From Haemophilus quentini (lineage in GTDB: Bacteria > Pseudomonadota > Gammaproteobacteria > Enterobacterales > Pasteurellaceae), in contig MDJB01000008.1 of NCBI GenBank assembly GCA_001752465.1, forward strand, positions 1 through 52,056: 52,056 nt of DNA. Reading direction: 5' to 3'. The notes below the pieces were generated by a model, which was given only the letters and a program-made list of their open reading frames with translations, had not been told where the DNA came from and did not search any database. Position numbers and translations under genes: made by a program. This document shows, piece by piece, positions 1 through 7,118 of the stretch (its first letter is position 1; each line of letters begins with the position of its first letter).

Positions 1-74
1 ATAGCTCGGTAAATACTCCATAGCGTTGCATACTTGCGTTTTTCGGTGTTGGTCTGTTGATTTGTATTAGTCAT
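1..74 (-). CDS. Partial hypothetical protein of the integrated element (N-terminus only)
   Basis: An open frame starts at an ATG at 74 (minus strand) and runs off the left edge. A good ribosome binding site (AAGGAG) lies about a dozen bases upstream. About 24 residues are visible, starting MTNTNQQTNTEKRKYATLWS. They are polar and carry no motif I recognise. It lies just downstream of the 150-aa gene in the same direction, so it probably continues the element's operon. In satellites of this kind a replication or primase gene often follows here, but nothing in these residues shows that. Confidence 0.55.
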   Translation of the reverse strand, partial: MTNTNQQTNTEKRKYATLWSIYRA

Positions 75-97
75 TTTTTCAGTCGCTCCTTGCTCGT

Positions 98-550
98 TTA
101 ATTCAACATTCCGCCCATTTCGGTAAATGTCAGTTTTTCATCTTGGCAAAATTGTTGTTCAAGGTGTCGCATGGTTTCTTGTTTGGTATCAGTGGAAAGA
201 ATTTCAGCAAGTGGAATAAGTGCGCCATTTGCTTTCTTCATCGGGTTAAATGCAATGCTATTTTCAGAAAGTGCGGTAAGCTCTTGTTGCATTTCCTCAT
301 TAATCAGTAATGGGGCTTTTGTGCTTTGTTGAAGAAAAGCAACCATTATCAACGCCTCTTGCATTGTGTCAGCGTCAATGCCTAACGGTAGAAAATCACC
401 TACTTCAAGCCATAAGACGGCATTTATTCCCCAATCCTCAGAAGTAACCGTTAAATGTGGAAATTGCGCCTTTGAATAAGTAATTGAAATCGGGGTATTA
501 ATTAAATCTTTACGCCCTTGTTCTGTTGTGCAGTCTTTGCAATCGGTCAT
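98..550 (-). CDS. Hypothetical protein of the integrated element (150 aa)
   Basis: A 150-residue soluble, acidic protein with no signal peptide or membrane segment. I do not recognise its family. It starts 13 bases after the stop of the upstream 86-aa gene, with a purine-rich AAGGAG-like site before its ATG, and it is followed closely by the partial gene at the window edge. The tight spacing suggests one operon with the AlpA-like gene. Its position, several genes inside the int end of the element, fits an early or replication-module gene, but that is inference from place only. Confidence 0.6.
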   Translation of the reverse strand: MTDCKDCTTEQGRKDLINTPISITYSKAQFPHLTVTSEDWGINAVLWLEVGDFLPLGIDADTMQEALIMVAFLQQSTKAPLLINEEMQQELTALSENSIAFNPMKKANGALIPLAEILSTDTKQETMRHLEQQFCQDEKLTFTEMGGMLN

Positions 551-563
551 TTTTAATTTCTCC

Positions 564-824
564 TTAGTCGTTATATTGATGATTTTGGCTTACTTCATTT
601 TGGTGCAGTACATACACGCCCACACGGTGCGATAATCCGCTTGAATCGGTTTCTTTGCGGTAAAAGGTATCAATATGAAAACCTTTATCTCTGAGTTCCT
701 TAATGCGTGCTGGTGGAAAGTAAATTCCTAACTCTCGCAATTCGTTCGTGCTGTATGGGCGAGCATATAAACACTGCAAAATGTATTTCTGTTGTTCATA
801 GGTGCTAGTCGTATTGATTGCCAT
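564..824 (-). CDS. Small winged-helix-like protein of the integrated element (86 aa)
   Basis: The 86-residue product begins with a helix-rich segment (EQQKYILQCLYARPYSTNELRE). Next come 'IYFPPARIKELRDKGFHI' and a short basic strand ending YVLHQ. This pattern of helix, 'ST-NELR-LGI-PPARI-ELR-KG' and hairpin is typical of the small winged-helix proteins common in phages and islands, which bind DNA. The gene starts 9 bases after the AlpA-like gene ends and belongs to the same leftward operon. Its role (regulator or excision helper) is not shown by the sequence. The family call is from pattern only. Confidence 0.6.
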   Translation of the reverse strand: MAINTTSTYEQQKYILQCLYARPYSTNELRELGIYFPPARIKELRDKGFHIDTFYRKETDSSGLSHRVGVYVLHQNEVSQNHQYND

Positions 825-833
825 AGTTCCGCC

Positions 834-1082
834 TTAGCTAACTCTACATTCGTTAGCGAGTTTTAAAACGTAAGCATTAATTTCAGATTCAAGGAAACAA
901 GTCGCCCCGTTTGCGACCTTGATTGCCTTAGGGAAATCAGGGCGATAGCGTTTGGCTTTTGGATTGCGCCAGTCGTCTAAGGTGGTAAGGCTCACGCCTA
1001 ATCGTTCAGCAGTTGATTTACGTCTTAAAAAGCGTGGTGCTTGTTCTGTGTCGTTTGGTGGTGTGATAGTTTTGTCAGGCAT
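834..1082 (-). CDS. AlpA-like helix-turn-helix regulator / excisionase-type protein
   Basis: An 82-residue protein with the layout of AlpA/MerR-type small regulators. 'FLRRKSTAERLGVSLTTLDDWR' (about residues 18-39) is a helix-turn-helix. It is followed by a basic 'RYRPDFPKAIKVANGATCFLES' wing and a last helix 'EINAYVLKLANEC'. AlpA proteins of P4-like elements act as activators of int or as recombination directionality factors. The gene heads the leftward cluster, and a repeat array (1183-1279) lies just upstream where its operator would be. Whether it controls excision or only transcription cannot be told from the sequence. Confidence 0.8.
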   Translation of the reverse strand: MPDKTITPPNDTEQAPRFLRRKSTAERLGVSLTTLDDWRNPKAKRYRPDFPKAIKVANGATCFLESEINAYVLKLANECRVS

Positions 1083-1182
1083 AAATCCCCCATTATGTTG
1101 TAGATAGATACATATACCGCCTTATAGTGTCATTTGCGGTTCGAGGGGTATTGTGGGGAATTGAATTTTTATAGGTGGTAAG

Positions 1183-1279
1183 TTACCAAAATCTTTTGGT
1201 AAGAAGTTTTGGTAAGAGAGTTTAAGCCTTGTTCTTACTGGGTTTATGCAATTTTGATAAGAAGTAAATTTTTTGGTAA
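1183..1279. repeat. TTTTGGTAA repeat array upstream of the AlpA-like gene
   Basis: TTACCAAAA (1183-1191) and TTTTGGTAA (1194-1202) form a 9-bp perfect inverted repeat with a 2-base gap. Two further direct copies of TTTTGGTAA lie at 1207-1215 and 1271-1279. The array sits in the 227-bp gap between the 280-aa gene and the alpA-like gene, on the promoter side of the latter. It is probably an operator or recombination-protein binding region. Related TTTTGGTAAC / GTTACCAAA arms precede the second integrase near 51844-51900. Confidence 0.6.
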
Positions 1280-1309
1280 AAAGTGGTTAGAAATAAAAAA
1301 AAGGCGGTG

Positions 1310-2152
1310 TTATTCCGCCTTAGTGATAAGATTAAGTGATTCTCTGATTCTTGGTCTGATTGTGTCATTTGTTCGCGTCTTGGTTTCTGGTTGTAGTAAC
1401 TCTATAATTTCTCTCTCTATATCTTTGCTAATCGCACTTTGATTAATTCCGCCATTTCCTTTTTGATACTTTTGTTTATATCCTGCAAGAAGATTAGAAA
1501 GTGCACCAATCATCAATAAATGAGTTTCTCGCTCCCTAACATCGTAAGCCTTAGCATTTTCTAAAACTGGTTCAGAATCTACCACACCTTGTTGTAGCTT
1601 TTGTTCAAGCTCTGCCATTCTATCTTGTTGTGCTTTTAATTCCGCCTTTAAGCGTTCATTTTCAGTTTGCAGTAGTGTGTTTTTGGCTTTTTCTTCCTGT
1701 AATTCGGTTGAATTTATAGAAAGATCTGATTGGTCTTTAAGTTCTATGATTTGACTATTATCTCTAGCGACTTCTAAAGGTTTCCGATATGGTGGCACAT
1801 TCCACTTCAAGCCGTAAGTTCTTGCCCATTCTTCAGCTACCTCGTGAGTTAGAAAAACATCTTCAACATAGCCGTTTATATCGTTTTCAATTCTAGCGCG
1901 AATATAGCCTCTTTCCGCGGATTGTTTAATTGCCTCTTTAATAGTTTCATAGCGTGGGTGCTGGTGGGCGTTCCAATCTTTTGGCCAAATATCTAAAATC
2001 AGGCAAGCGACATCGTGCAAAGATAATTCGGGGAATAATCTATAATCCTCTAAATAGTCATTGTCACTATTTTTTACACTAATAGTTCTCCCTAATATAT
2101 TTTCAATTTCACTACGATTTATAAGCAGTGTTTTAAAGTCATTTATATCCAT
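1310..2152 (-). CDS. Hypothetical coiled-coil protein of the integrated element (280 aa)
   Basis: The 280 residues fall into three parts. The N-terminal third is globular, with 'LSLHDVACLILDIWPKDW'. A charged coiled coil follows at about residues 145-195 ('LQEEKAKNTLLQTENERLKAELKAQQDRMAELEQKL', given here in outline). The C-terminal part has 'ERETHLLMIGALSNLLAGY' and 'TNDTIRPRIRESLNLI'. That C-terminal pattern reminds me of a module seen at the end of many uncharacterised mobile-element proteins, with a helix-turn-helix-like last segment, but I cannot name it. No membrane segments are visible. The gene starts 9 bases after the 225-aa gene ends, so the two form a unit between int and alpA, a common cargo position in phage satellites. 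Function unknown. Confidence 0.65.
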   Translation of the reverse strand: MDINDFKTLLINRSEIENILGRTISVKNSDNDYLEDYRLFPELSLHDVACLILDIWPKDWNAHQHPRYETIKEAIKQSAERGYIRARIENDINGYVEDVFLTHEVAEEWARTYGLKWNVPPYRKPLEVARDNSQIIELKDQSDLSINSTELQEEKAKNTLLQTENERLKAELKAQQDRMAELEQKLQQGVVDSEPVLENAKAYDVRERETHLLMIGALSNLLAGYKQKYQKGNGGINQSAISKDIEREIIELLQPETKTRTNDTIRPRIRESLNLITKAE

Positions 2153-2161
2153 AATATCGCC

Positions 2162-2839
2162 CTAAAATGGAATCTGTTCATCGAAAAAATATTCATAGCC
2201 ATTGTTTTCTGATACAAATTGAAGAGACCTTTTAAAATTATTATCGTCTCTTTCAATACTAGGCTTTAAACCGCCATATTCTTTGTATAATTGAATGTAT
2301 CTATCACCTATGATTCTTAAAATATCATTGGCTGTATTAGTGTAATCAAACCCAGTTTGAGACTTTGCCCACTCAATCAATTCATAAAGGCTTATATATT
2401 CGCCTCTATTTTGGCTAATTTGTTGTAATTGATTCGACTTGGCTTTATCCAGTAGTGATATGCCCGAGTCTTTAATTTGTTTGGCAATTTCAACGCGTCC
2501 AACAAATAGTTGATCAATATTTGAAACACCAACAGAATTATTAATAACAACATCTTTTAGCCTGCCTTTTACATTATCAAACCCATCTGCAAAATAGTTT
2601 GTCATTGGTTCATAGATATAAAAAGGATCACTCCTTTTATCAAAAATTGTGCAATAACAGAAAGAATTTGTATATTTCCCATTTTGCCGAAATCCAAATA
2701 AAAGGCTTTCTAATTTATCAGCCACTTGGCTTACAGTTTTATTTGTGTAAACAGATATAGATAAAATTAAATCTTTAAAACTGATCAAAGGTTCTGCATG
2801 ATTTTTGAATGATGATAAAAATTGATCATGATTGCTCAC
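2162..2839 (-). CDS. Hypothetical protein of the integrated element (225 aa)
   Basis: A 225-residue soluble protein with no signal peptide. It has an N-terminal helical region ('SVYTNKTVSQVADKLESLLFGFRQNG'), a middle aromatic segment ('FYIYEPMTNYFADGFDNVKGRLKD') and a C-terminal 'YISLYELIEWAKSQTGF' stretch. I do not recognise the family. It is the first gene inside the integrase end of the element and is followed after 9 bases by the 280-aa gene in the same direction. Codon use is AT-rich like the rest of the element, and there is no uptake signal sequence inside. A role as element cargo or early regulator is possible but not shown. Confidence 0.6.
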   Translation of the reverse strand: MSNHDQFLSSFKNHAEPLISFKDLILSISVYTNKTVSQVADKLESLLFGFRQNGKYTNSFCYCTIFDKRSDPFYIYEPMTNYFADGFDNVKGRLKDVVINNSVGVSNIDQLFVGRVEIAKQIKDSGISLLDKAKSNQLQQISQNRGEYISLYELIEWAKSQTGFDYTNTANDILRIIGDRYIQLYKEYGGLKPSIERDDNNFKRSLQFVSENNGYEYFFDEQIPF

Positions 2840-3149
2840 AAAAACGCCCCTTAACGTTAGCCCTTATTAGTAGGAGTGCGACAAATAGCAATAAGGGTTA
2901 CTATCTTTCAGTGTGGGTAATTAGTCCGCACCTAGTCGCACTTAATTTTATATACTCAACCGCTTATCAGGTTTACGCCTGTTTCTGCGGGTTGCTGTGC
3001 GTTTATTATTTTACCTGATATTTTGTACAGTTCAAGTGTAAAAAATCTTCGCTTTCCTTACCTGCCACCAGCATTTGAAATTTCATCTCTATTCTTCACT
3101 CTCCAATTAGCCTTATTTCCCTGTTATTTTGGTTAAAAAATAACTTTGC

Positions 3150-3258
3150 TCACTTCATGTATCACTTTATCACTTGTTAATCACTTCTCTTTTTACTCTA
3201 TTTTCTTCTTTAAAATCAAAAAGATATAAATGGTAGAAGTGAATAAGTGAATAAGTGA
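3150..3258. repeat. Inverted array of TCACTT / AAGTGA repeats
   Basis: TCACTT occurs at 3150, 3162, 3170 and 3181. Its complement AAGTGA occurs at 3237, 3245 and 3253. The right-hand copies are spaced exactly 8 bases apart as AAGTGAAT, AAGTGAAT, AAGTGATT, and two left-hand copies are also 8 apart. The two sets face each other across about 50 bases of AT-rich DNA. Regular spacing in a non-coding gap suggests a protein-binding array rather than chance. Confidence 0.65.
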
Positions 3259-3302
3259 TTAAGATTTATAAAAAAAAATCACAAGGGGTATATAAAAAAA
3301 TA

Positions 3303-3338
3303 GACAAAAAAATAACCGATAACGTTACTTGTTATCGG
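3303..3338 (-). terminator. Rho-independent terminator after the ssrA-site integrase
   Basis: On the minus strand, CCGATAAC and GTTATCGG pair perfectly across a 7-base loop. A T-rich run including seven T residues follows. The hairpin lies 15 bases beyond the integrase stop codon. Confidence 0.75.
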
Positions 3339-3352
3339 CTATCGGTGGTGGC

Positions 3353-4609
3353 TTAAACAACCATTTTCAAATGATGCTTAGGCAATGCACCGTTTGAGCA
3401 TTCCTCAATAAAATCGCCCCATACCTGTAAGAGTTTAAAACGCTGCTCTAATCGTTCCCCACGGTCATAGGCTGCCTTGATTCTGTCTGATTTCATGTGC
3501 GATAGAGCAACCTCGATTAATTCGCTGTCATAGCCTTTATCATTCAAATAGGTGCTTGCGATAGCTCTCAATCCATGTGCAACTAATTTACCGTGATAAC
3601 CCATGCGCTTTATTGCAGAATTTGCCGTTTGTGTGTTTACGTGGGTTTGAGGGTTCTTTGCGCTAGGGAATAAATAAACCTTACTTTCACTTCGTTTTTT
3701 AATTTCTCGCAATAATGCCATCGCTTGCCGTGATAGAGTGATTTTATGCTCACGCCCTTTGTCTGTTTCTTTAATCCCTTTTTTGATGTAAATCGTCCAT
3801 ATTCTCGCTTGCTCATCAATATCCTCATATCTTGCGGTAGCCGCCTCATTTGGGCGTGTCATAGTGAGCATCTGCCATAGAATTAAAAAACGAGTCTGTA
3901 AGTGAATTTGAGCATTGTTTAAGGTGTAAAGAAATTCCCCTAAATCTTCTGGCTTAATGGTTTTAAAGTGTTCTACCGTAGGGCTATCAAATTCTTTAGA
4001 TATTTTTTCGGTAGGGTTGCTTGATATGTAGCCTCTATGCAAGGCGTAAGACATTATTTCATTGTGCTTTTGAATGGTGCGCTTAAGTTTCTCTAGCGTT
4101 CCCTCATCTTGATAGCGTTTGAACGCTTTCAGTGCCATAGGGGCAGTAATTGCAGAGATAGGCAATGCGCCAAAGTGCGGTAAAAGATTTCTTCTTATTA
4201 GGCTGGCCACGTCTTTTTGATAATCCAAAGAAAAGTTCTTTTTTGTTTTACGATATTCGAACCACGCCCACGCCATCGATTCATAAGTATTAGCTAAATC
4301 ATCTGTCTTTGTTTTGTGTAGGTGCTCCCTGTGGGTTTTAGGATCTATATTTTGCGCCAATAGCGCACGATATTCTTCACGGATTGCGCGCGCCTCTGCT
4401 AACGATAAATCAGGGAATGAACCTAGGCTTATTTCAGTGCGTTTAGGTGGAGTAGTAAAAGGCTTGTAATAATTAAATCGCCATAGCTTAGAGCCATTGG
4501 GCGTTATAGATAAAAATAAACCTTGCCCATCTATTAGCTTGTAGGGTTTATCTTTTGGTTTCGCTTTCTCTATTTGTGTATTGGAAAGGGTTTTAGTAGT
4601 ACGTGCCAT
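3353..4609 (-). CDS. P4-type tyrosine recombinase (integrase) at the ssrA site
   Basis: The 418-residue length is normal for P4/CP4-type phage integrases. The N-terminus 'LSNTQIEKAKPKDKPYKLIDGQGLFLSI' is the arm-binding domain (DUF4102 type). A core-binding SAM-like domain follows at about 100-200. The catalytic half contains the first active-site Arg in 'MTRPNEAATARYEDID', a 'HGLRAIAST' box holding the second, and 'ALSHMKSDRIKAAYDR' with the nucleophilic Tyr. The enzyme catalyses site-specific insertion and excision of the element. The gene lies about 240 bases from the tmRNA 3' end and reads away from it, the standard arrangement when a tRNA or tmRNA 3' end is the attachment site. One uptake signal (4173-4181) lies inside it. 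It appears intact. Confidence 0.93.
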   Translation of the reverse strand: MARTTKTLSNTQIEKAKPKDKPYKLIDGQGLFLSITPNGSKLWRFNYYKPFTTPPKRTEISLGSFPDLSLAEARAIREEYRALLAQNIDPKTHREHLHKTKTDDLANTYESMAWAWFEYRKTKKNFSLDYQKDVASLIRRNLLPHFGALPISAITAPMALKAFKRYQDEGTLEKLKRTIQKHNEIMSYALHRGYISSNPTEKISKEFDSPTVEHFKTIKPEDLGEFLYTLNNAQIHLQTRFLILWQMLTMTRPNEAATARYEDIDEQARIWTIYIKKGIKETDKGREHKITLSRQAMALLREIKKRSESKVYLFPSAKNPQTHVNTQTANSAIKRMGYHGKLVAHGLRAIASTYLNDKGYDSELIEVALSHMKSDRIKAAYDRGERLEQRFKLLQVWGDFIEECSNGALPKHHLKMVV

Positions 4610-4739
4610 AGTAGTACAACCTTATTTTAGTAGTATAAAACTGAGAGCGGTTGCGCCCAGTGTTTGCAAGGGGTTTCAGCGTTTTAGGAGTATAATTTTT
4701 CCCTCGTTAAAAAAGATCCTACTAAATCTACTCCTAAAA
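4591..4739. repeat. TTTTAG(T/G)AGTA repeats around the integrase start
   Basis: The 11-base motif occurs as TTTTAGTAGTA at 4591-4601 (inside the first codons of int) and at 4625-4635. It also occurs as TTTTAGGAGTA at 4682-4692, and inverted as TACTCCTAAAA at 4729-4739. The last two are a perfect 11-bp inverted pair. A shorter related copy (CCTACTAAAT) lies at about 4719. These flank the int promoter between att and the gene, so they are good candidates for integrase arm-type sites or an autoregulatory operator. Confidence 0.6.
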
Positions 4740-4784
4740 TTCTAGGGTTAAATAGTGTTTTATAGTGGCGTATAGGGAATAAAA

Positions 4785-4815
4785 AAGCCTTGATTCCAGT
4801 AAAATCAAGGCTTTG
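4785..4815 (-). terminator. Rho-independent terminator downstream of ssrA
   Basis: On the minus strand, AAAGCCTTGATT-type arms pair around a short loop and are followed by a T run (TTTTTTATT). It lies about 34 bases beyond the tmRNA CCA end. If the element inserted at the ssrA 3' end, this copy is on the element side and replaces the original terminator. Confidence 0.75.
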
Positions 4816-4848
4816 TAATGTCTTATAATGACGTATGATTTTGATTGT

Positions 4849-4885
4849 TGGTGGAGCTGGGGGGAGTTGAACCCCCGTCCGAAAT
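4849..4885 (-). other. Probable attachment site (att) of the left element in the ssrA 3' end
   Basis: P4-type integrases commonly recombine within the last 15-40 bases of a tRNA or tmRNA gene. The integrase here reads away from ssrA and nothing else lies between them. The exact core cannot be set because the other att copy is outside the window. Imperfect direct repeats TTATAGTGGCGTATAG (4760-4775) and TTATAATGACGTATGA (4823-4838) lie just outside the ssrA end. Confidence 0.5.
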
Positions 4886-5214
4886 TACTCTACCTTCAGT
4901 ACTACACGTTTAGTCTCGTCTTTAATTTCACTTAAGCATGCGGACAGACACGCTAAACTTAAGCTAGTTTGATTCAATTTAGTGCTTCGATCCTCAAACA
5001 GTGGCTTCCACACGATCTCGTTTTGGTTTGACTCCGCGTTATCCCCGTCTTACGAGCGGAAGCTAGGGCGCGAAGGCTAAATGCAGGTTATTAAGCTGCT
5101 AAAGCGTATTGTTCGTCGTTTGCGACTATTTTTTTGCGGTTTATTTACGAGGCCTACCGCACCTCGACGTGCACCTTGGGCTTCGCTAATCCCGTCGAAT
5201 CCAGAATCAGCCCC
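4849..5214 (-). ncRNA. ssrA: tmRNA (ssrA)
   Basis: The transfer-messenger RNA rescues ribosomes stalled on broken mRNAs and tags the product for proteolysis. On the minus strand it begins GGGGCTGATTCTGGATTCGA at 5214 and ends with a TTCAACTCCCCCCAGCTCCA-type T-arm and acceptor and CCA at 4849, 366 nt in all. The tag frame is at 5123-5094 and reads ANDEQYALAA followed by TAA TAA, the tag I recall for H. influenzae. The acceptor 3' end is intact although an integrase lies next to it, so integration restored the gene. Confidence 0.97.
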
Positions 5215-5388
5215 AAAACTGTGCGTTAGTCTAACAAAAAAAGAAAGGTAGGGAAAGTCGAGATTGATTGAATTGCTGCGTTAAAGGGCATTTATAAAAT
5301 ATCAAATTGCTAGGCTATTAATTTTAATGTATATTTAAACAGTTATTTACTTGATTAATATTAGAAAATATTTAACCGCACTTTTTTT

Positions 5389-6456
5389 ATGCTACAAGAT
5401 AAAAAAATTATTCACATTGATATGGATTGTTTTTACGCATCGATTGAGATTCGTGAAAATCCTAATTTGCAGGGAAAGCCTGTTGCTGTGGGTGGTTCTT
5501 CTCGTCAACGTGGTGTATTAACAACTTGTAATTATGAGGCGAGAAAATTTGGTTTGCATAGTGCAATGCCAACAGCTCAAGCCATAAAAAAGTGTCCTAA
5601 TCTCATTCTTGTGCCCGTGAATATGGCGTTGTATAAACAAGTTTCGGCACAAATTCATCAAATCTTCCAGCGCTACACTGATATTATTGAACCACTTTCT
5701 TTAGATGAAGCTTATTTAGATGTTACGCACTGCCAAAAATGTTCTGGTTCTGCTACTTGGATCGCACAAGAAATCCGCCAAGCAATTTTTAATGAGTTGA
5801 ATTTAACTGCCTCCGCAGGTGTGGCGCCTTTAAAATTCCTTGCCAAAATAGCTTCGGATATGAATAAACCTAATGGGCAATTTGTGATTAAGCCGAATGA
5901 AGTCGAGGAATTCATTAAAACCTTATCTCTAAATAAAATCCCTGGCGTTGGTAAAGTGACATCACAACGATTACTCGATATGGGATTAGAAACTTGTGCT
6001 GACATTCAAAACTTTGATCAAATCGTCTTATTAAATCAATTTGGTAAAGCGGGTAAACGTATTTGGGATTTTAGCCACGGCATTGATGATCGTGAAGTAC
6101 AAGCCCATCGTGAACGTAAATCAGTTGGCGTAGAACAGACGTTGATTGAAAACATTCACACAATTGAGCAAGCTTCAGCCTTATTGAATAATCTTTATCA
6201 AGAGCTAATTCGTCGCCTTGAGCGTGTTAGCCGTAATATACCGTTATCTGCATTCCGTAAAATTGGCGTAAAGCTTAAATTTGAAGATTTTCAAGTAACT
6301 ACTTTGGAGAAAACAGGTTTGCCCCTTTCTTTGGAGAGTTTTCAGCAATTACTTCCTCAAATTTTTATGCGAGCAAAAGGGCGAAAGATTCGTTTGATTG
6401 GACTACATGTCAATTTACCTGAAGAAAATAAACAAGAACAAATGAGCCTCTGGTGA
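5389..6456 (+). CDS. dinB: DNA polymerase IV (Y-family translesion polymerase)
   Basis: DinB copies past damaged template bases without proofreading. The 355 residues carry all Y-family motifs. 'HIDMDCFYASIE' near the start holds the first metal-binding Asp, followed by 'YEARKFGLHSAMP'. 'SLDEAYLDVT' holds the catalytic Asp-Glu pair, followed by 'SAGVAPLKFLAKIASDMNKPNGQ' and the helix-hairpin-helix 'IPGVGKVTSQRL'. The C-terminus 'EQMSLW' fits the beta-clamp-binding pentapeptide (QL-[SD]-LF type). An uptake signal lies just before the start (5375-5383). I see no canonical LexA box (CTGT-N8-ACAG) upstream, although dinB is SOS-controlled in E. coli. It is followed by epmC 32 bases downstream. 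Confidence 0.96.
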   Translation: MLQDKKIIHIDMDCFYASIEIRENPNLQGKPVAVGGSSRQRGVLTTCNYEARKFGLHSAMPTAQAIKKCPNLILVPVNMALYKQVSAQIHQIFQRYTDIIEPLSLDEAYLDVTHCQKCSGSATWIAQEIRQAIFNELNLTASAGVAPLKFLAKIASDMNKPNGQFVIKPNEVEEFIKTLSLNKIPGVGKVTSQRLLDMGLETCADIQNFDQIVLLNQFGKAGKRIWDFSHGIDDREVQAHRERKSVGVEQTLIENIHTIEQASALLNNLYQELIRRLERVSRNIPLSAFRKIGVKLKFEDFQVTTLEKTGLPLSLESFQQLLPQIFMRAKGRKIRLIGLHVNLPEENKQEQMSLW

Positions 6457-6488
6457 TATAATCTCGCGGTTTTTTAGGAGTCGATACC

Positions 6489-7025
6489 ATGGAACATAAA
6501 TTAGAAGATATTATTGCAATTTTTAATCAATGTTTTGAAGAGGAATACAACACTCGCTTAGTCAAAGGCGGTGATGAACCCATTTATTTACCCGCAAATG
6601 ATGAAGTGCCTTATAACGCGATTTATTTTGCGCGAGGCTTTTACAGCAGTGCATTGCACGAAATTGCCCATTGGTTAGTGGCAGGCAAAGAACGTCGTAA
6701 ACTAGAAGATTTTGGTTATTGGTATGAGCCAGATGGACGTTCTGAAGAACGTCAGCGTGATTTTGAAAAAGTTGAAGTTAAACCGCAAGCATTAGAATGG
6801 ATTTTGGCAACGGCAGCAGGTTTCCGTTATTTTGCTAGTGCGGATAATTTGAATGGCAATCCAGGTGATACACAGCCTTTTAAACAAGCCGTGTATGAAC
6901 AAGTGAAAATCTATGCGGAAAAAGGTTTACCAAAACGAGCTGAAACGTTACGCCATGCTTTTGCTATTTTTTATGGCACAGAAGATCGTATTGATTTAAG
7001 TAAATTTGATGTGACGCGTATTTAA
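6489..7025 (+). CDS. epmC: Elongation factor P hydroxylase (EpmC/YfcM family)
   Basis: EpmC hydroxylates the lysylated lysine of elongation factor P, the last step of that modification. The 178-residue length is normal for the family. The signature 'SALHEIAHWLVAGKERRKLEDFGYWY' holds the HExxH-like metal site, and 'WILATAAGFRYFASADNL' follows. The ribosome binding site TTAGGAG lies 8 bases before the ATG. It sits directly after dinB and may share its transcript. The name rests on motif memory, and I have not seen epmA/epmB in this window. Confidence 0.85.
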   Translation: MEHKLEDIIAIFNQCFEEEYNTRLVKGGDEPIYLPANDEVPYNAIYFARGFYSSALHEIAHWLVAGKERRKLEDFGYWYEPDGRSEERQRDFEKVEVKPQALEWILATAAGFRYFASADNLNGNPGDTQPFKQAVYEQVKIYAEKGLPKRAETLRHAFAIFYGTEDRIDLSKFDVTRI

Positions 7026-7118
7026 AGAGCGGCGATTTTTAACTGCACTTTTGACACTGTCAATTCTCCCTAAAATCGGCTAGAATACGCCGATTTTATT
7101 TTCGGTGACTTACAAATG

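Larger units (their letters stand above)
2840..3352. other. 513-bp AT-rich non-coding region between int and the 225-aa gene
   Basis: No convincing gene lies here. The right half holds an interrupted inverted array of TCACTT / AAGTGA hexamers (3150-3258) and the int terminator. The region faces the start of the leftward 225-aa gene, so its promoter must be here. The array could be an operator, integrase arm sites or an origin-like iteron region. Confidence 0.5.

Noticed and set aside
1209-1442. Plus-strand open frame of 77 codons
   Set aside because: It overlaps the end of the 280-aa gene on the other strand, lacks a ribosome site and crosses the TTTTGGTAA array; a chance frame.
3150-3258. 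CRISPR array
   Set aside because: The repeated units are only 6-8 bases, are inverted relative to each other, and have no spacer structure.
5340-5388. LexA box upstream of dinB
   Set aside because: No CTGT-N8-ACAG is present; only AT-rich DNA and an uptake signal.
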